Source: Micromonospora qiuiae | GTDB lineage: Bacteria > Actinomycetota > Actinomycetes > Mycobacteriales > Micromonosporaceae | DNA length: 64,000 nt | Direction: 5' to 3' | Assembly: GCF_016863555.1 (NCBI RefSeq) | Contig: NZ_BOPC01000004.1 | Span: 124,001-188,000 of the forward strand | Notes under the pieces: generated by a model | The model's database searches: none | What the model was told of the DNA's origin: nothing | The model's input: the letters and a program-made list of their open reading frames with translations, nothing else | Part shown: one piece after another, positions 17,302 to 25,011 of the stretch | Layout: each line of letters begins with the position of its first letter | Numbering within the stretch: the stretch's first letter is position 1 | Position numbers and translations under genes: made by a program

Positions 17302-19149
17302 GTGGTAGCGGGGATCTGGCTGGATGTGCTCGACGACATCGCCCGCACCTGTCAGGAGCACAATCGCAACGACCTGCTGCAGGCGGTCCGCCTCAAACGC
17401 GCCCATCTGCTCGATCCGACGCTGACCGTCCTGATCGTGGGCGAGGCGAACCAGGGCAAGAGCCAACTGGTCAACGCGATCGTCACCGCGCCGGTCTGCC
17501 CGGTCGGGGACAACCGTACGACGGTGCTGCCGACCGTGGTGCGCCACGCGGAGGCGATCTCGGCGACCGTGGTGCAGACGCCGGTGCCCGCACCGGGAAC
17601 TCTCGCCACCGTCGCGACGACAGTGGAGAGACATCCGGTGCCCACCGAGCAGGTCGCGGCGGGGGTGGCCGGTGGCGTCGGCCGTCGGCCGGGCGGCGGC
17701 CCCGCGTACGTCGAGATCGGCGTGCCCCGGCGTCTGCTCGGCGCGGGTGTGGTGCTGGTGGACACGCCCGGTAGCGACGACCTGCCCAGCGCGAACACCG
17801 GCACCCCGGTCACTTCGCTCGCCCGCGCGGACGCGGTCCTGCTGGTCACCGACTCCACCCGGGACCTCTCGGCCACCGAACTCACCATGCTGCTGCACCT
17901 CACCCGCGCGCACGCCAATGTGATCGTGGTGCAGACCAAGACCGACCTGGTGCCGGACTGGCGTGCCGTGGCCGACCGCAACCGGCGGCACCTGGTCGAC
18001 GCCGGGGTGCCGGCCACTCTGATCCCCGTGTCGGCGGCGCTCCGCCTGCACGCCGCCGCCACCGACGACCACGCGCTCAACGCGGAATCCGGGTTCCCGG
18101 CCCTCATCGCCCGCATCCGGCACGACCTGGCCGGCAAGTCCGATCTCCTGGCCCCGGCATCGGTGGCGATGATCGCGCGCACCGTGATCGAGCAGCTGGC
18201 CGCACCGCTGCGAGCGGAGCTGGAGAGCCAGCAGTCCACGGAGGAATCCGCCCCACTGGCCCGGCTGCACGCCGCGCAGCGGGAGGTCGACGAGCTTCGT
18301 CGCTGCTCCACGCGCTGGCAGAACACACTGACCGACGAGATGGCCGACCTGCTCTCGGACATCGAGTACGACCTGCGCGACCGGACCCGGCACATCCTGA
18401 AGATGGTCGACGAGGCATTCGAGACCGCCGACCCGCTGGTCGCATGGGACACCGTCCAGACGTGGCTGACCCGAAGCCTGGTGGAGGCGGCGGAGGCGAA
18501 CCGGCAGTGGCTCACCCTGCGTTGTGAGCATGTCGCCCGGCGGGTCGCCGAGGCCTTCACCCGGTACGGTCACGGAGTGCTACCGCCCTGGCCGCTGGTG
18601 ACGCCGCCGGCACACAGGGCACCGCCACCGGAGATCGAGCGACCGACCGTCGAACGGTTCACCGTGGGCCAGAAGGTGTTCACCGGGATGAAAGGCTCCT
18701 ACGGCGGCCTGCTGATGTTCGGCCTGGCGCTGACGCTGGCCGGCATGCCCATGATCAACCCAATCTCGATCTCAGCCGGCGCGCTGTTCGGCGGCAAGAG
18801 CATCCGCGACGAGGGACGGCAGTTGCTGCGCCGCCGCCAGGCCACGGTCAAGGCGGCGGTCCAGCGTCACGTCGATGACTTTTTCGTCCGGGTGAGCAAG
18901 GAGAGCCGGGACACCGCCCGCCAGGTGCAGCGCGTCCTGCGCGACCACTTCGCCGCGCTGACCGACGAGTTGCAGGCGGGCATCGTCGAGTCGCTACGCA
19001 CCGCCAAGAAGGCGGCCGACACCGACGCGGCGGCACGTGAGCGGCGGCAGCACGAGATCATGCGGCGGATGAGCCGGCTGGCCGCCGTCTACGAGCAGGC
19101 GCAACAGGTGGCCGGCACACGCCCTGCGCCGCTGGCGGCCCGGCCGTGA
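17302..19149 (+). CDS. iniA: Dynamin-family GTPase, IniA-like
   Basis: A 615-residue dynamin-superfamily protein. The G1 P-loop GEANQGKS is at residues 47-54, the G3 motif appears as VLVDTPGSDD and the G4 motif as VQTKTDL. After the GTPase domain come long helical segments and, near residues 468-500, a hydrophobic hairpin (GGLLMFGLALTLAGMPMI, then ISISAGALFGG) that would insert into membrane, followed by basic helices. Mycobacterial IniA has this plan and is reported to act on membranes as a bacterial dynamin-like protein. The start used is a GTG at 17302; no strong ribosome binding site is seen. The stop overlaps the next gene by four bases. Confidence 0.87.
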   Translation: MVAGIWLDVLDDIARTCQEHNRNDLLQAVRLKRAHLLDPTLTVLIVGEANQGKSQLVNAIVTAPVCPVGDNRTTVLPTVVRHAEAISATVVQTPVPAPGTLATVATTVERHPVPTEQVAAGVAGGVGRRPGGGPAYVEIGVPRRLLGAGVVLVDTPGSDDLPSANTGTPVTSLARADAVLLVTDSTRDLSATELTMLLHLTRAHANVIVVQTKTDLVPDWRAVADRNRRHLVDAGVPATLIPVSAALRLHAAATDDHALNAESGFPALIARIRHDLAGKSDLLAPASVAMIARTVIEQLAAPLRAELESQQSTEESAPLARLHAAQREVDELRRCSTRWQNTLTDEMADLLSDIEYDLRDRTRHILKMVDEAFETADPLVAWDTVQTWLTRSLVEAAEANRQWLTLRCEHVARRVAEAFTRYGHGVLPPWPLVTPPAHRAPPPEIERPTVERFTVGQKVFTGMKGSYGGLLMFGLALTLAGMPMINPISISAGALFGGKSIRDEGRQLLRRRQATVKAAVQRHVDDFFVRVSKESRDTARQVQRVLRDHFAALTDELQAGIVESLRTAKKAADTDAAARERRQHEIMRRMSRLAAVYEQAQQVAGTRPAPLAARP

Positions 19150-20597
19150 CCGGCTCGTGGCTGGACACGTCGGTTCGGGGTCTGTTGCATCAGGCGCTGG
19201 ACGTCTACCGGGACAATCCGCGCGCCACCGGTCACATACATGACCATTTGGCCCGGCTCGACCAGCCGCTGCGGGTAGCGGTCGTCGGTCGTTGGCGCAG
19301 CGGCAAGTCGACGCTGCTCAACGCGCTGCTGGGTGAGGAGGTGGCACCGGTCGACGGGAACGCCTTCACCTGGTACGAGGACGGGCCGCAGCCGGACGCG
19401 ACGGCCTACTCGGCCCACCATCCACCGCAACGGTTGGCGGTGCTGCGCTCCGGCACCGGGATGCGCGTCGACCTCGCCGGCTGGCGCACCGGCGAGCTGA
19501 GCGACATCGTGGTGCGCTGGCCGGCCCGCTCGCTTCGGCAGGTCACCCTCCTCGACACCCCGCCCGTCGGCGTCGACGAGCACGCGCGGGACCCGGTGCT
19601 GGAGCGGGTGCTGCGGGAAGCCGACGCGATGCTGTACCTCACTCGTGACGCGCGCGGCGCCGACCTGCGCGTACTTCAGCGGACCCGGGAGGGCGCCGTC
19701 GGGCAGGCCGCCGCAGTCCACATCATCCTGGTCTTGTCCAGGGTGGACGAAAGCGGGGGCGGGCGGGTCGACGCCCTGCTCGGCGCCCGGCAGCGCGCCC
19801 GCCGCGCCCTGCGGGACCCGCACCTGGACGCGCTCTGCGTCACGGCGGTGGCGTGCAGCGGGCTGCTCGGGCTGGCCGGTCGAGTGCTCGGCGAGGCGGA
19901 CTTCGCGGGGCTGGCGGCGCTGGCCCAGGTGCCCCGCGCCGAACTGGAGCCGTACCTCCTCTCGGCCGAGCGGTTCGCCCGCAGCGAGCCACCCGTGCCG
20001 CTGGACGCGGCGACCCGCAGCGCGCTGCTGGACCGTCTCGGGGTGGTCGGCGTACGCCTGGCGACCACCCTGGCGCGCACCGGTCACCGCAGTCGGACCG
20101 CGCTCTCGGCGGAGCTGGTCCGGCACGCCGGGCTGAGCGAGCTGCGCGAGTCGATCAACCGTCTCCTCGTCGACCGGCGCACGGTGCTCAAGGCCCGGTC
20201 GGCGCTGGTGGGAATGGAAACGCTGCTGCGCGGTGAACCCGCCCCGGGCGCCGAGGAACTGCTCGCGACGGTGGAGCAGATCCTCGCCGGCGCGCACGAG
20301 TTCCAGGAGTCGCGCCTGCTGGCGGCGCTGCGGTCCAGCCGCCTCGGGTTCGACGCTGAGTCGACCCAGGAGGCACGGCGACTGGTCGGCGGCGACGGCG
20401 ACAGCCCGGCGGCCCGGCTCGGCATCGCGCCCGATGCGCAGCTCGCGCAGCTGTGGGAGGCCGCCGCCGACGCCCGGTGGCGTTGGCAGGAGCGCGCCGT
20501 GGATCCCGCGCTCCCGTTGGCCCAGCGTCGAGGCGCACAGGTCGTGGCCCGCAGTTGCGAGGGAATGCTCGCCGAACTGGCCGCCCACGCCCGCTGA
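19146..20597 (+). CDS. iniC: Dynamin-family GTPase, IniC-like
   Basis: A second, shorter dynamin-type GTPase of 483 residues. The P-loop is in VVGRWRSGKSTLLNALLGE, G3 reads LLDTPPVGVDE with proline in place of the usual glycine, and G4 reads LSRVDE instead of a clear TKxD. There is no strong hydrophobic paddle, unlike the preceding protein. Tandem pairs of unequal dynamin-like proteins are usual in bacteria and often work together. The GTG start overlaps the previous stop (GTGA), so the two are translationally coupled, as expected for partners. It matches the order iniB-iniA-iniC known in mycobacteria. Confidence 0.85.
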   Translation: MTGSWLDTSVRGLLHQALDVYRDNPRATGHIHDHLARLDQPLRVAVVGRWRSGKSTLLNALLGEEVAPVDGNAFTWYEDGPQPDATAYSAHHPPQRLAVLRSGTGMRVDLAGWRTGELSDIVVRWPARSLRQVTLLDTPPVGVDEHARDPVLERVLREADAMLYLTRDARGADLRVLQRTREGAVGQAAAVHIILVLSRVDESGGGRVDALLGARQRARRALRDPHLDALCVTAVACSGLLGLAGRVLGEADFAGLAALAQVPRAELEPYLLSAERFARSEPPVPLDAATRSALLDRLGVVGVRLATTLARTGHRSRTALSAELVRHAGLSELRESINRLLVDRRTVLKARSALVGMETLLRGEPAPGAEELLATVEQILAGAHEFQESRLLAALRSSRLGFDAESTQEARRLVGGDGDSPAARLGIAPDAQLAQLWEAAADARWRWQERAVDPALPLAQRRGAQVVARSCEGMLAELAAHAR

Positions 20598-20823
20598 CCG
20601 GCCGGGAGCCGGTCGCCGCGGAACGGCCGGGCGGGCCAGCTCGGCACCGCTGCGGACGGGGCGAACCGATCAGCTCGCGGACGGGTCAGGCGGGTCAGCT
20701 CGCTGCCGCCAGGCCGTGCAGCCCCAGCAGGCCGGGCACGGCGACCCGGCCGAGTTCGCCGCCGCTGGCCGAAGTTCCGTCCCGCGACAGTGGAACCGGC
20801 ACGACGTCAGCGGTGTCCAGACA

Positions 20824-21399
20824 GTGACCGCACCGGAGGTTCCACTGGACGACGAGGAGTTCGTCACCCGAGCTCAGGCAGGTGACCTGGAGGCGTACGC
20901 GTCCCTGGTCGCCCGGCACACCGCGTCCGCGTACCGGACCGCGGTGCTGCTCGGCGCGGGTTCGGACGCGGAGGACGTCATCCAGGAGGCGTTCGTGAAG
21001 GGGTACCGGAAGCTGTCCCGCTATCGCGGCGACTCGTCGTTTCGTTCCTGGCTGTTGGCGATCGTGGCGAACGAGACCCGCAACCTGCACCGGTCACGGG
21101 ACCGGCGCCACGGGTTGGTGCTGCGGGCCGCGCGGGTGGCGCCGGGCTCGGAAGTCGCCGAGGACGAGGCAACCGGCGCGGTCCTCGCCGGGGAACGGCG
21201 GGACGCGCTGGTCCGGGCGCTGCGGCTGCTGCCGGAGAAGGACCGCGAGGTGATCGTCTGCCGCTACTTCCTTGACCTGACCGAGGACGAGACGGTGGCC
21301 ATGCTGGGCTGGCCTCGGGGCACGGTGAAGTCGCGGACTTCCCGGGCCCTGGTGAAGCTGCGCGGTCTGCTCGACGGCCAGGAGCTGAGCCGTGGATGA
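20824..21399 (+). CDS. ECF-type RNA polymerase sigma factor
   Basis: A 191-residue sigma-70 family factor with only regions 2 and 4. Region 2 includes AQAGDLEAYASLVARHTA, GSDAEDVIQEAFVKGYRK and SSFRSWLLAIVANETRN; region 4 includes LRLLPEKDREVIVCRYFLD and ETVAMLGWPRGTVKSRTSRA. The GTG at 20824 (VTAPEVPLDDEEF) gives a normal start for the family; the reading frame is open further upstream, so the exact start is uncertain. The next gene overlaps by eight bases and is probably its anti-sigma factor. Confidence 0.9.
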   Translation: MTAPEVPLDDEEFVTRAQAGDLEAYASLVARHTASAYRTAVLLGAGSDAEDVIQEAFVKGYRKLSRYRGDSSFRSWLLAIVANETRNLHRSRDRRHGLVLRAARVAPGSEVAEDEATGAVLAGERRDALVRALRLLPEKDREVIVCRYFLDLTEDETVAMLGWPRGTVKSRTSRALVKLRGLLDGQELSRG

Positions 21400-22120
21400 C
21401 CTGGAGCGGGAGCTGCGCGAGCTGTCCGGGTGGCTGGAGACGCCCGAGCCGCCGGACGTGACCGCCCAGGTGCGCGCCCGGCTCGCCGCCACGAGCGCCC
21501 TGCCCGCCCGCCGGCGCCGATGGCGGTACGTCCTCGCGGCGGCGCTGGCCGCCCTGCTCGTCGCGCTGCTGCCGCCCGGCCGGGCCGCCGTCGCCGACAC
21601 GGTGACCGGGCTGCTGCGTTTCGCCGGGATAGTGATCAGCACCTCCTCCGCACCGGTGCTGCCGACCGGCTCCCCGTCGCCGCTGCCCGCGCAGCGGCCG
21701 GTCGGGCTGGACGAGGCCCAGCGGTCGGTACGGTTCCCGATCCGGCTGCCGGCCGCACTGGGGCCGCCCGATCGGGTGCTGGTGGCCGACCCGGACGACA
21801 CCGGCGGCCATCGGGTGGCGAGCCTGCTCTACCAGGGCGGCGAGCTGCGCCTGGACGCCTTTGACGGTCGCCTCGACCCGGTCTTCTTCAAGGAGGTCGC
21901 CAGCGCGGGAACGGAGTGGACGCAGGTCGGCGCCGCATCGGCAATCTGGCTCGGTGAGCCGCACCCGGTGTCGTACCTGGACCGCGCCGGCACGCTGCAG
22001 CAGGAGAGCGCCCGACTGTCCGCCGCGACCTTGATCTGGGAGAACGCGGGGGTGGTCTACCGGCTGGAGGGCGAGTTGACCATGACCGAGGCAGTCGCGA
22101 TCGCGGCTTCGCTGGAGTGA
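21392..22120 (+). CDS. Membrane protein, probable anti-sigma factor
   Basis: A 242-residue single-pass membrane protein. The N-terminal 45 residues are cytoplasmic in character (DLERELRELSGWLETPEPPD), a basic patch ARRRRWRYV leads into one transmembrane helix (LAAALAALLVALLPPG), and the rest is an extracytoplasmic domain. Topology and eight-base overlap with the sigma gene are typical of anti-sigma factors in actinobacteria. No HxxxCxxC zinc motif is seen, so it is not the ZAS type. The GTG start at 21392 lies inside the sigma gene. Confidence 0.7.
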   Translation: MDDLERELRELSGWLETPEPPDVTAQVRARLAATSALPARRRRWRYVLAAALAALLVALLPPGRAAVADTVTGLLRFAGIVISTSSAPVLPTGSPSPLPAQRPVGLDEAQRSVRFPIRLPAALGPPDRVLVADPDDTGGHRVASLLYQGGELRLDAFDGRLDPVFFKEVASAGTEWTQVGAASAIWLGEPHPVSYLDRAGTLQQESARLSAATLIWENAGVVYRLEGELTMTEAVAIAASLE

Positions 22121-22126
22121 CGCACG

Positions 22127-22690
22127 TCAGATCCTGGCTCCCGAGAGCACACTACGGTGGTCGTACTCGCAGTCGACATACAGTTCGAGAATGTCGAGCT
22201 TGCCGGCGGTGAAGTCGTCGCGCTGGCTCTTGGACAGGCGCCAGTCGTTCGGGCGCTCGAGGTCCCGCAACGCGTATCGCGAAAGTTCGACGCGGCAGCG
22301 ACCAGATTGCTTGCCTTCGCCGTGGCCGGAGAGCACCCTCTGCCACCCGTTGCGGCTGGAGACGGAATCGGTAGGCGTCAGCGGCGCGAGGGCAAGGTCT
22401 GGGCCCTCGAATATCTGGCCGGGATCGACGTCTGCCGGACCCACATAGTGGTAGGCGAGATTGCACTGGCAGTTGCCTTCGCTACCCCAGCCAATATTTT
22501 CGTATCCCTGATTGGCCTGCACCTGGTCGAGGTAGTGCCGAGCGTGGCCGCTGCGAGGGAGGTCGAGTGCCGCCCAGGCGACATCGACTGCGACTCGCAC
22601 GCCCGGGACGACACAGAACAGAGCCCACGCGGCCGCCAAGGGCACTGCGATCAGCCAGACCCAACCGCTCTTGATCACACGGCTATCCAC
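22127..22690 (-). CDS. Hypothetical single-pass membrane protein
   Basis: I do not recognise this protein. One transmembrane helix near the N-terminus (SGWVWLIAVPLAAAWALFCV) is followed by an extracytoplasmic domain of about 150 residues with a few cysteines (NCQCNLAYHYVG, GRCRVELSRY, YVDCEYDH), which could form disulfides. It is convergent with the anti-sigma gene, with a six-base gap. The start is unsure: GTG at 22690 follows GGGAGG at a short distance; GTG at 22741 or 22678 are alternatives. Confidence 0.6.
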   Translation of the reverse strand: MDSRVIKSGWVWLIAVPLAAAWALFCVVPGVRVAVDVAWAALDLPRSGHARHYLDQVQANQGYENIGWGSEGNCQCNLAYHYVGPADVDPGQIFEGPDLALAPLTPTDSVSSRNGWQRVLSGHGEGKQSGRCRVELSRYALRDLERPNDWRLSKSQRDDFTAGKLDILELYVDCEYDHRSVLSGARI

Positions 22691-22815
22691 AGGCCTCCCG
22701 CCAACGGACGACACAGGCCGGCTGGGCTGCGCCTCCGTCACGATACAAGCCCGCCTCGGACACCACGCCCCCTGACTGAACTGGAGCAGACGTTGGCGGA
22801 TCAACACATTTACTT

Positions 22816-22828
22816 TTAACAAAGTTAA
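22816..22828. promoter_or_regulatory. Palindrome in the chitinase promoter
   Basis: TTAAC-AAA-GTTAA is a perfect inverted repeat 37 bases before the chitinase start. It lies where the -10 region would fall if TTGGCG at 22793-22798 is the -35 box, and may be an operator for the chitinase regulator. It does not match the DasR element, which would be the usual expectation for chitin genes. Confidence 0.4.
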
Positions 22829-22864
22829 CGATAGCCTCCGGTTCCATCGATGAGGAGGCATGCC

Positions 22865-24223
22865 ATGCGACGTCGTCCCGTGTCATCCGCCCTGCTGGTC
22901 ACCGCCGCCCTGGTCGCCGCAGTCGCGGCGTTACCGGCCGCCGGCAGCTTCGCCGCAGCCGCCATCCCGGCCGCCGCGCCGTTCGCTGCCTGCACCGCAC
23001 CGGCCTGGGCCGAGGGCAACACCTACCAGGCGGGCAGCCGGGTCACCTACGCCGGCCGCACCTACCAGGCCCTGGTGACGCACACCGCGCACGTCGGCGC
23101 CGGCTGGAACCCGGCGGCCACCCCGACGCTCTGGACCGACCTCGGCCCCTGCGACGGCGCCCCGCCCCCCACTGCGACCCCGACCCTGTCCCCCACTCCG
23201 ACCCGGACGCCGACCTCGCCGCCCACGCCCACCCCGCCGCCCACCGGGACTCCCCCGCCGGGCTCGGACACCTGCCCGCTCAAACCGAGGCCGACCGGCA
23301 AGGTGCTCCAGGGCTACTGGGAGAACTGGGACGGCGCGGCCAACGGCGTACACCCGCCGCTGGGCTGGATCCCGATCACCGACTCACGCATCCCCGCCCA
23401 CGGCTACAACGTCATCAACACCGCGTTTCCGGTGATCCGCGCCGACGGCACCGTCCTCTGGCAGGACGGCATGGACGCCACGGTCAAGGTGCCCACCCCC
23501 GCCGAGATGTGCCGGGCCAAGGCGTCCGGCCTGACCATCCTGATGTCGATCGGCGGCGCCACCGCCGGCATCGACCTCAGCTCCACCGCGGTCGCCGACC
23601 GGTTCGTCGCCACCATCGTGCCGATCCTCAAGCGGTACAACTTCGACGGCATCGACATCGACATCGAGACCGGGCTCACCGGCAGCGGCAACATCAACCA
23701 GCTCTCCACCTCGCAGGCCAACCTGATCCGCATCATCGACGGAGTACTGGCCCAGATGCCCGCCGGCTTCGGCCTCACCATGGCCCCGGAGACCGCGTAC
23801 GTGACCGGAGGCAGCGTCGTCTACGGCTCGATCTGGGGCTCGTACCTGCCCATCATCAAGAAGTACGCCGACAACGGCCGGCTCTGGTGGCTGAACATGC
23901 AGTACTACAACGGCAGCATGTACGGCTGCTCCGGCGACTCGTACCCGGCCGGCACCGTGCAGGGCTTCGTCGCCCAGACCAACTGCCTCAACACCGGCCT
24001 GGTCATCCAGGGCACCACCATCCGCGTCCCGTACGACAAGCAGGTCCCCGGCCTGCCGGCCCAGGTCGGCGCGGGCGGCGGCTACCTGGCACCATCGGCC
24101 GTGGCGCAAGCCTGGAACACCTACAACGGCAGCCTCAAGGGCCTGATGACCTGGTCGATCAACTGGGACGGGTCGAAGGGCTGGACCTTCGGCGACAACG
24201 TCAAGGCACTCCAACGCCGCTGA
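22865..24223 (+). CDS. Secreted chitinase: CBM5/12 plus GH18
   Basis: A secreted 452-residue enzyme that cleaves chitin. A signal peptide (residues 1-40) is followed by a CBM5/12 chitin-binding module (TAPAWAEGNTYQAGSRVTY, then GRTYQALVTHTAH), a Pro/Thr linker around residues 95-135, and a GH18 catalytic domain starting near GKVLQGYWENWDG. The GH18 active-site motif DxxDxDxE is complete in FDGIDIDIETG, and MSIGGATAG supplies the SxGG motif. The ATG at 22865 was chosen because GAGGAGG sits six bases upstream; an in-frame ATG at 22850 would overlap that site. The gene is monocistronic, with a likely hairpin terminator after it. Confidence 0.94.
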   Translation: MRRRPVSSALLVTAALVAAVAALPAAGSFAAAAIPAAAPFAACTAPAWAEGNTYQAGSRVTYAGRTYQALVTHTAHVGAGWNPAATPTLWTDLGPCDGAPPPTATPTLSPTPTRTPTSPPTPTPPPTGTPPPGSDTCPLKPRPTGKVLQGYWENWDGAANGVHPPLGWIPITDSRIPAHGYNVINTAFPVIRADGTVLWQDGMDATVKVPTPAEMCRAKASGLTILMSIGGATAGIDLSSTAVADRFVATIVPILKRYNFDGIDIDIETGLTGSGNINQLSTSQANLIRIIDGVLAQMPAGFGLTMAPETAYVTGGSVVYGSIWGSYLPIIKKYADNGRLWWLNMQYYNGSMYGCSGDSYPAGTVQGFVAQTNCLNTGLVIQGTTIRVPYDKQVPGLPAQVGAGGGYLAPSAVAQAWNTYNGSLKGLMTWSINWDGSKGWTFGDNVKALQRR

Positions 24224-24236
24224 TCAGACGAGCAGA

Positions 24237-24267
24237 GGCGGCCGGCGAAACCCTCCCGCTGGCCGCC
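24237..24267 (+). terminator. Hairpin after chitinase gene
   Basis: GGCGGCC (24237-24243) pairs with GGCCGCC (24261-24267) around a 17-base loop, 14 bases after the chitinase stop. There is no U-tract, as is usual in high-GC actinobacteria. Confidence 0.5.
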
Positions 24268-24379
24268 CCTCCGTTTCGGCGCTCGCGGTGGTCGCGGTGG
24301 TCGCGGCCTGGACCGCCCCGGGTGTCCTCAAAAACGTAAGTGACATCACCCTCCCCAAAGGAGGCTCAACCTCCCTCTC

Positions 24380-24505
24380 CCCCGCTCTCCCCCACCCGCT
24401 CCAACCTCGGCGATCATGAACTTTCGGTCGCCGATTTGCACCTTTTCATAGCTCTTGCCGTGACAGAAAGTGCAAGATCGGCGGCGAGGGGGTGGGGGGA
24501 GGGGG
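24380..24505. repeat. Intergenic inverted-repeat element
   Basis: An inner hairpin pairs 24429-24446 (starting CGCCGATTTGCAC) with 24465-24483 (ending GATCGGCG). A second left arm at 24386-24425 (ending GGCGATCATGAACTTTC) can pair instead with the same right arm extended to 24505, including complementary C-rich and G-rich flanks. One right arm with two competing left arms looks like a dispersed intergenic repeat (REP or MITE type) rather than a simple terminator. Confidence 0.6.
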
Positions 24506-24787
24506 CGTGGTGGTCGGGGGTTGACGCTCGCGGCTGATGGCGGTTTGCGGGCAGCGAACGGCGGCAGAGTACTACCGAGAGTTTTCCGATAGCAACATGC
24601 CGGACCCGGATCACCGACGCGGGTTTGGCGGCCGTCAGCGTTGCCTATCGGACGATTCGGACCAGTTATCCTCCGGGACCCGTCATGCGCCCGCCCGTCA
24701 TGCAACGCAAGCTCCACTTGGCGGGGAGCCGCCGCGCCAGCGCCGCGGCCCGGGAGGCGTTCCCGATGCTCGACAGCCACGTCGGAA

Positions 24788-24798
24788 GTTTCGGAAAC
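24788..24798. promoter_or_regulatory. Candidate operator upstream of the sugar ABC operon
   Basis: GTTTC-G-GAAAC is a perfect inverted repeat 213 bases before the solute-binding protein gene, in a locally AT-richer stretch. A LacI-type sugar regulator could bind here; no such regulator gene is adjacent. Confidence 0.3.
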
Positions 24799-25011
24799 GT
24801 GTCTTGTATTTTTCCGTTTGGTCTGCGACTGTTTGGCCGTCGGTGGCCCGGGTCGTTCCGGTCGACCGCGATGTGGCCGCGAGCCGAGCACCGGACCAGC
24901 GCCTGCCGACCGGAGGGAAGAACTCCGGCCTGCCTCGATGAACGCCCTGGTCGGTGGCTCCGTTCGCCGGAGGGAGTTTCAGGTGGACAGTCTCGGCAGA
25001 GAGGAAGACTG

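Larger units (their letters stand above)
24268..25011. other. Long non-coding gap with inverted repeat and a promoter region
   Basis: No gene is convincing in these 744 bases. The left part holds a complex inverted-repeat element (24380-24505, listed separately). The right part is the leader of the sugar ABC operon and carries a perfect 11-base palindrome GTTTC-G-GAAAC at 24788-24798. The reading frames that cross the gap have no codon bias or domain signal. Confidence 0.6.

Noticed and set aside
22741..22864. DasR element upstream of the chitinase
   Set aside because: No ACTGGTCTAGACC-like sequence is present.
24346..24891. Minus-strand frame containing CTFCHGKSYEKVQIGD
   Set aside because: The sequence is the translation of the intergenic inverted-repeat element, has no start context, and is Pro/Arg-rich on both sides.
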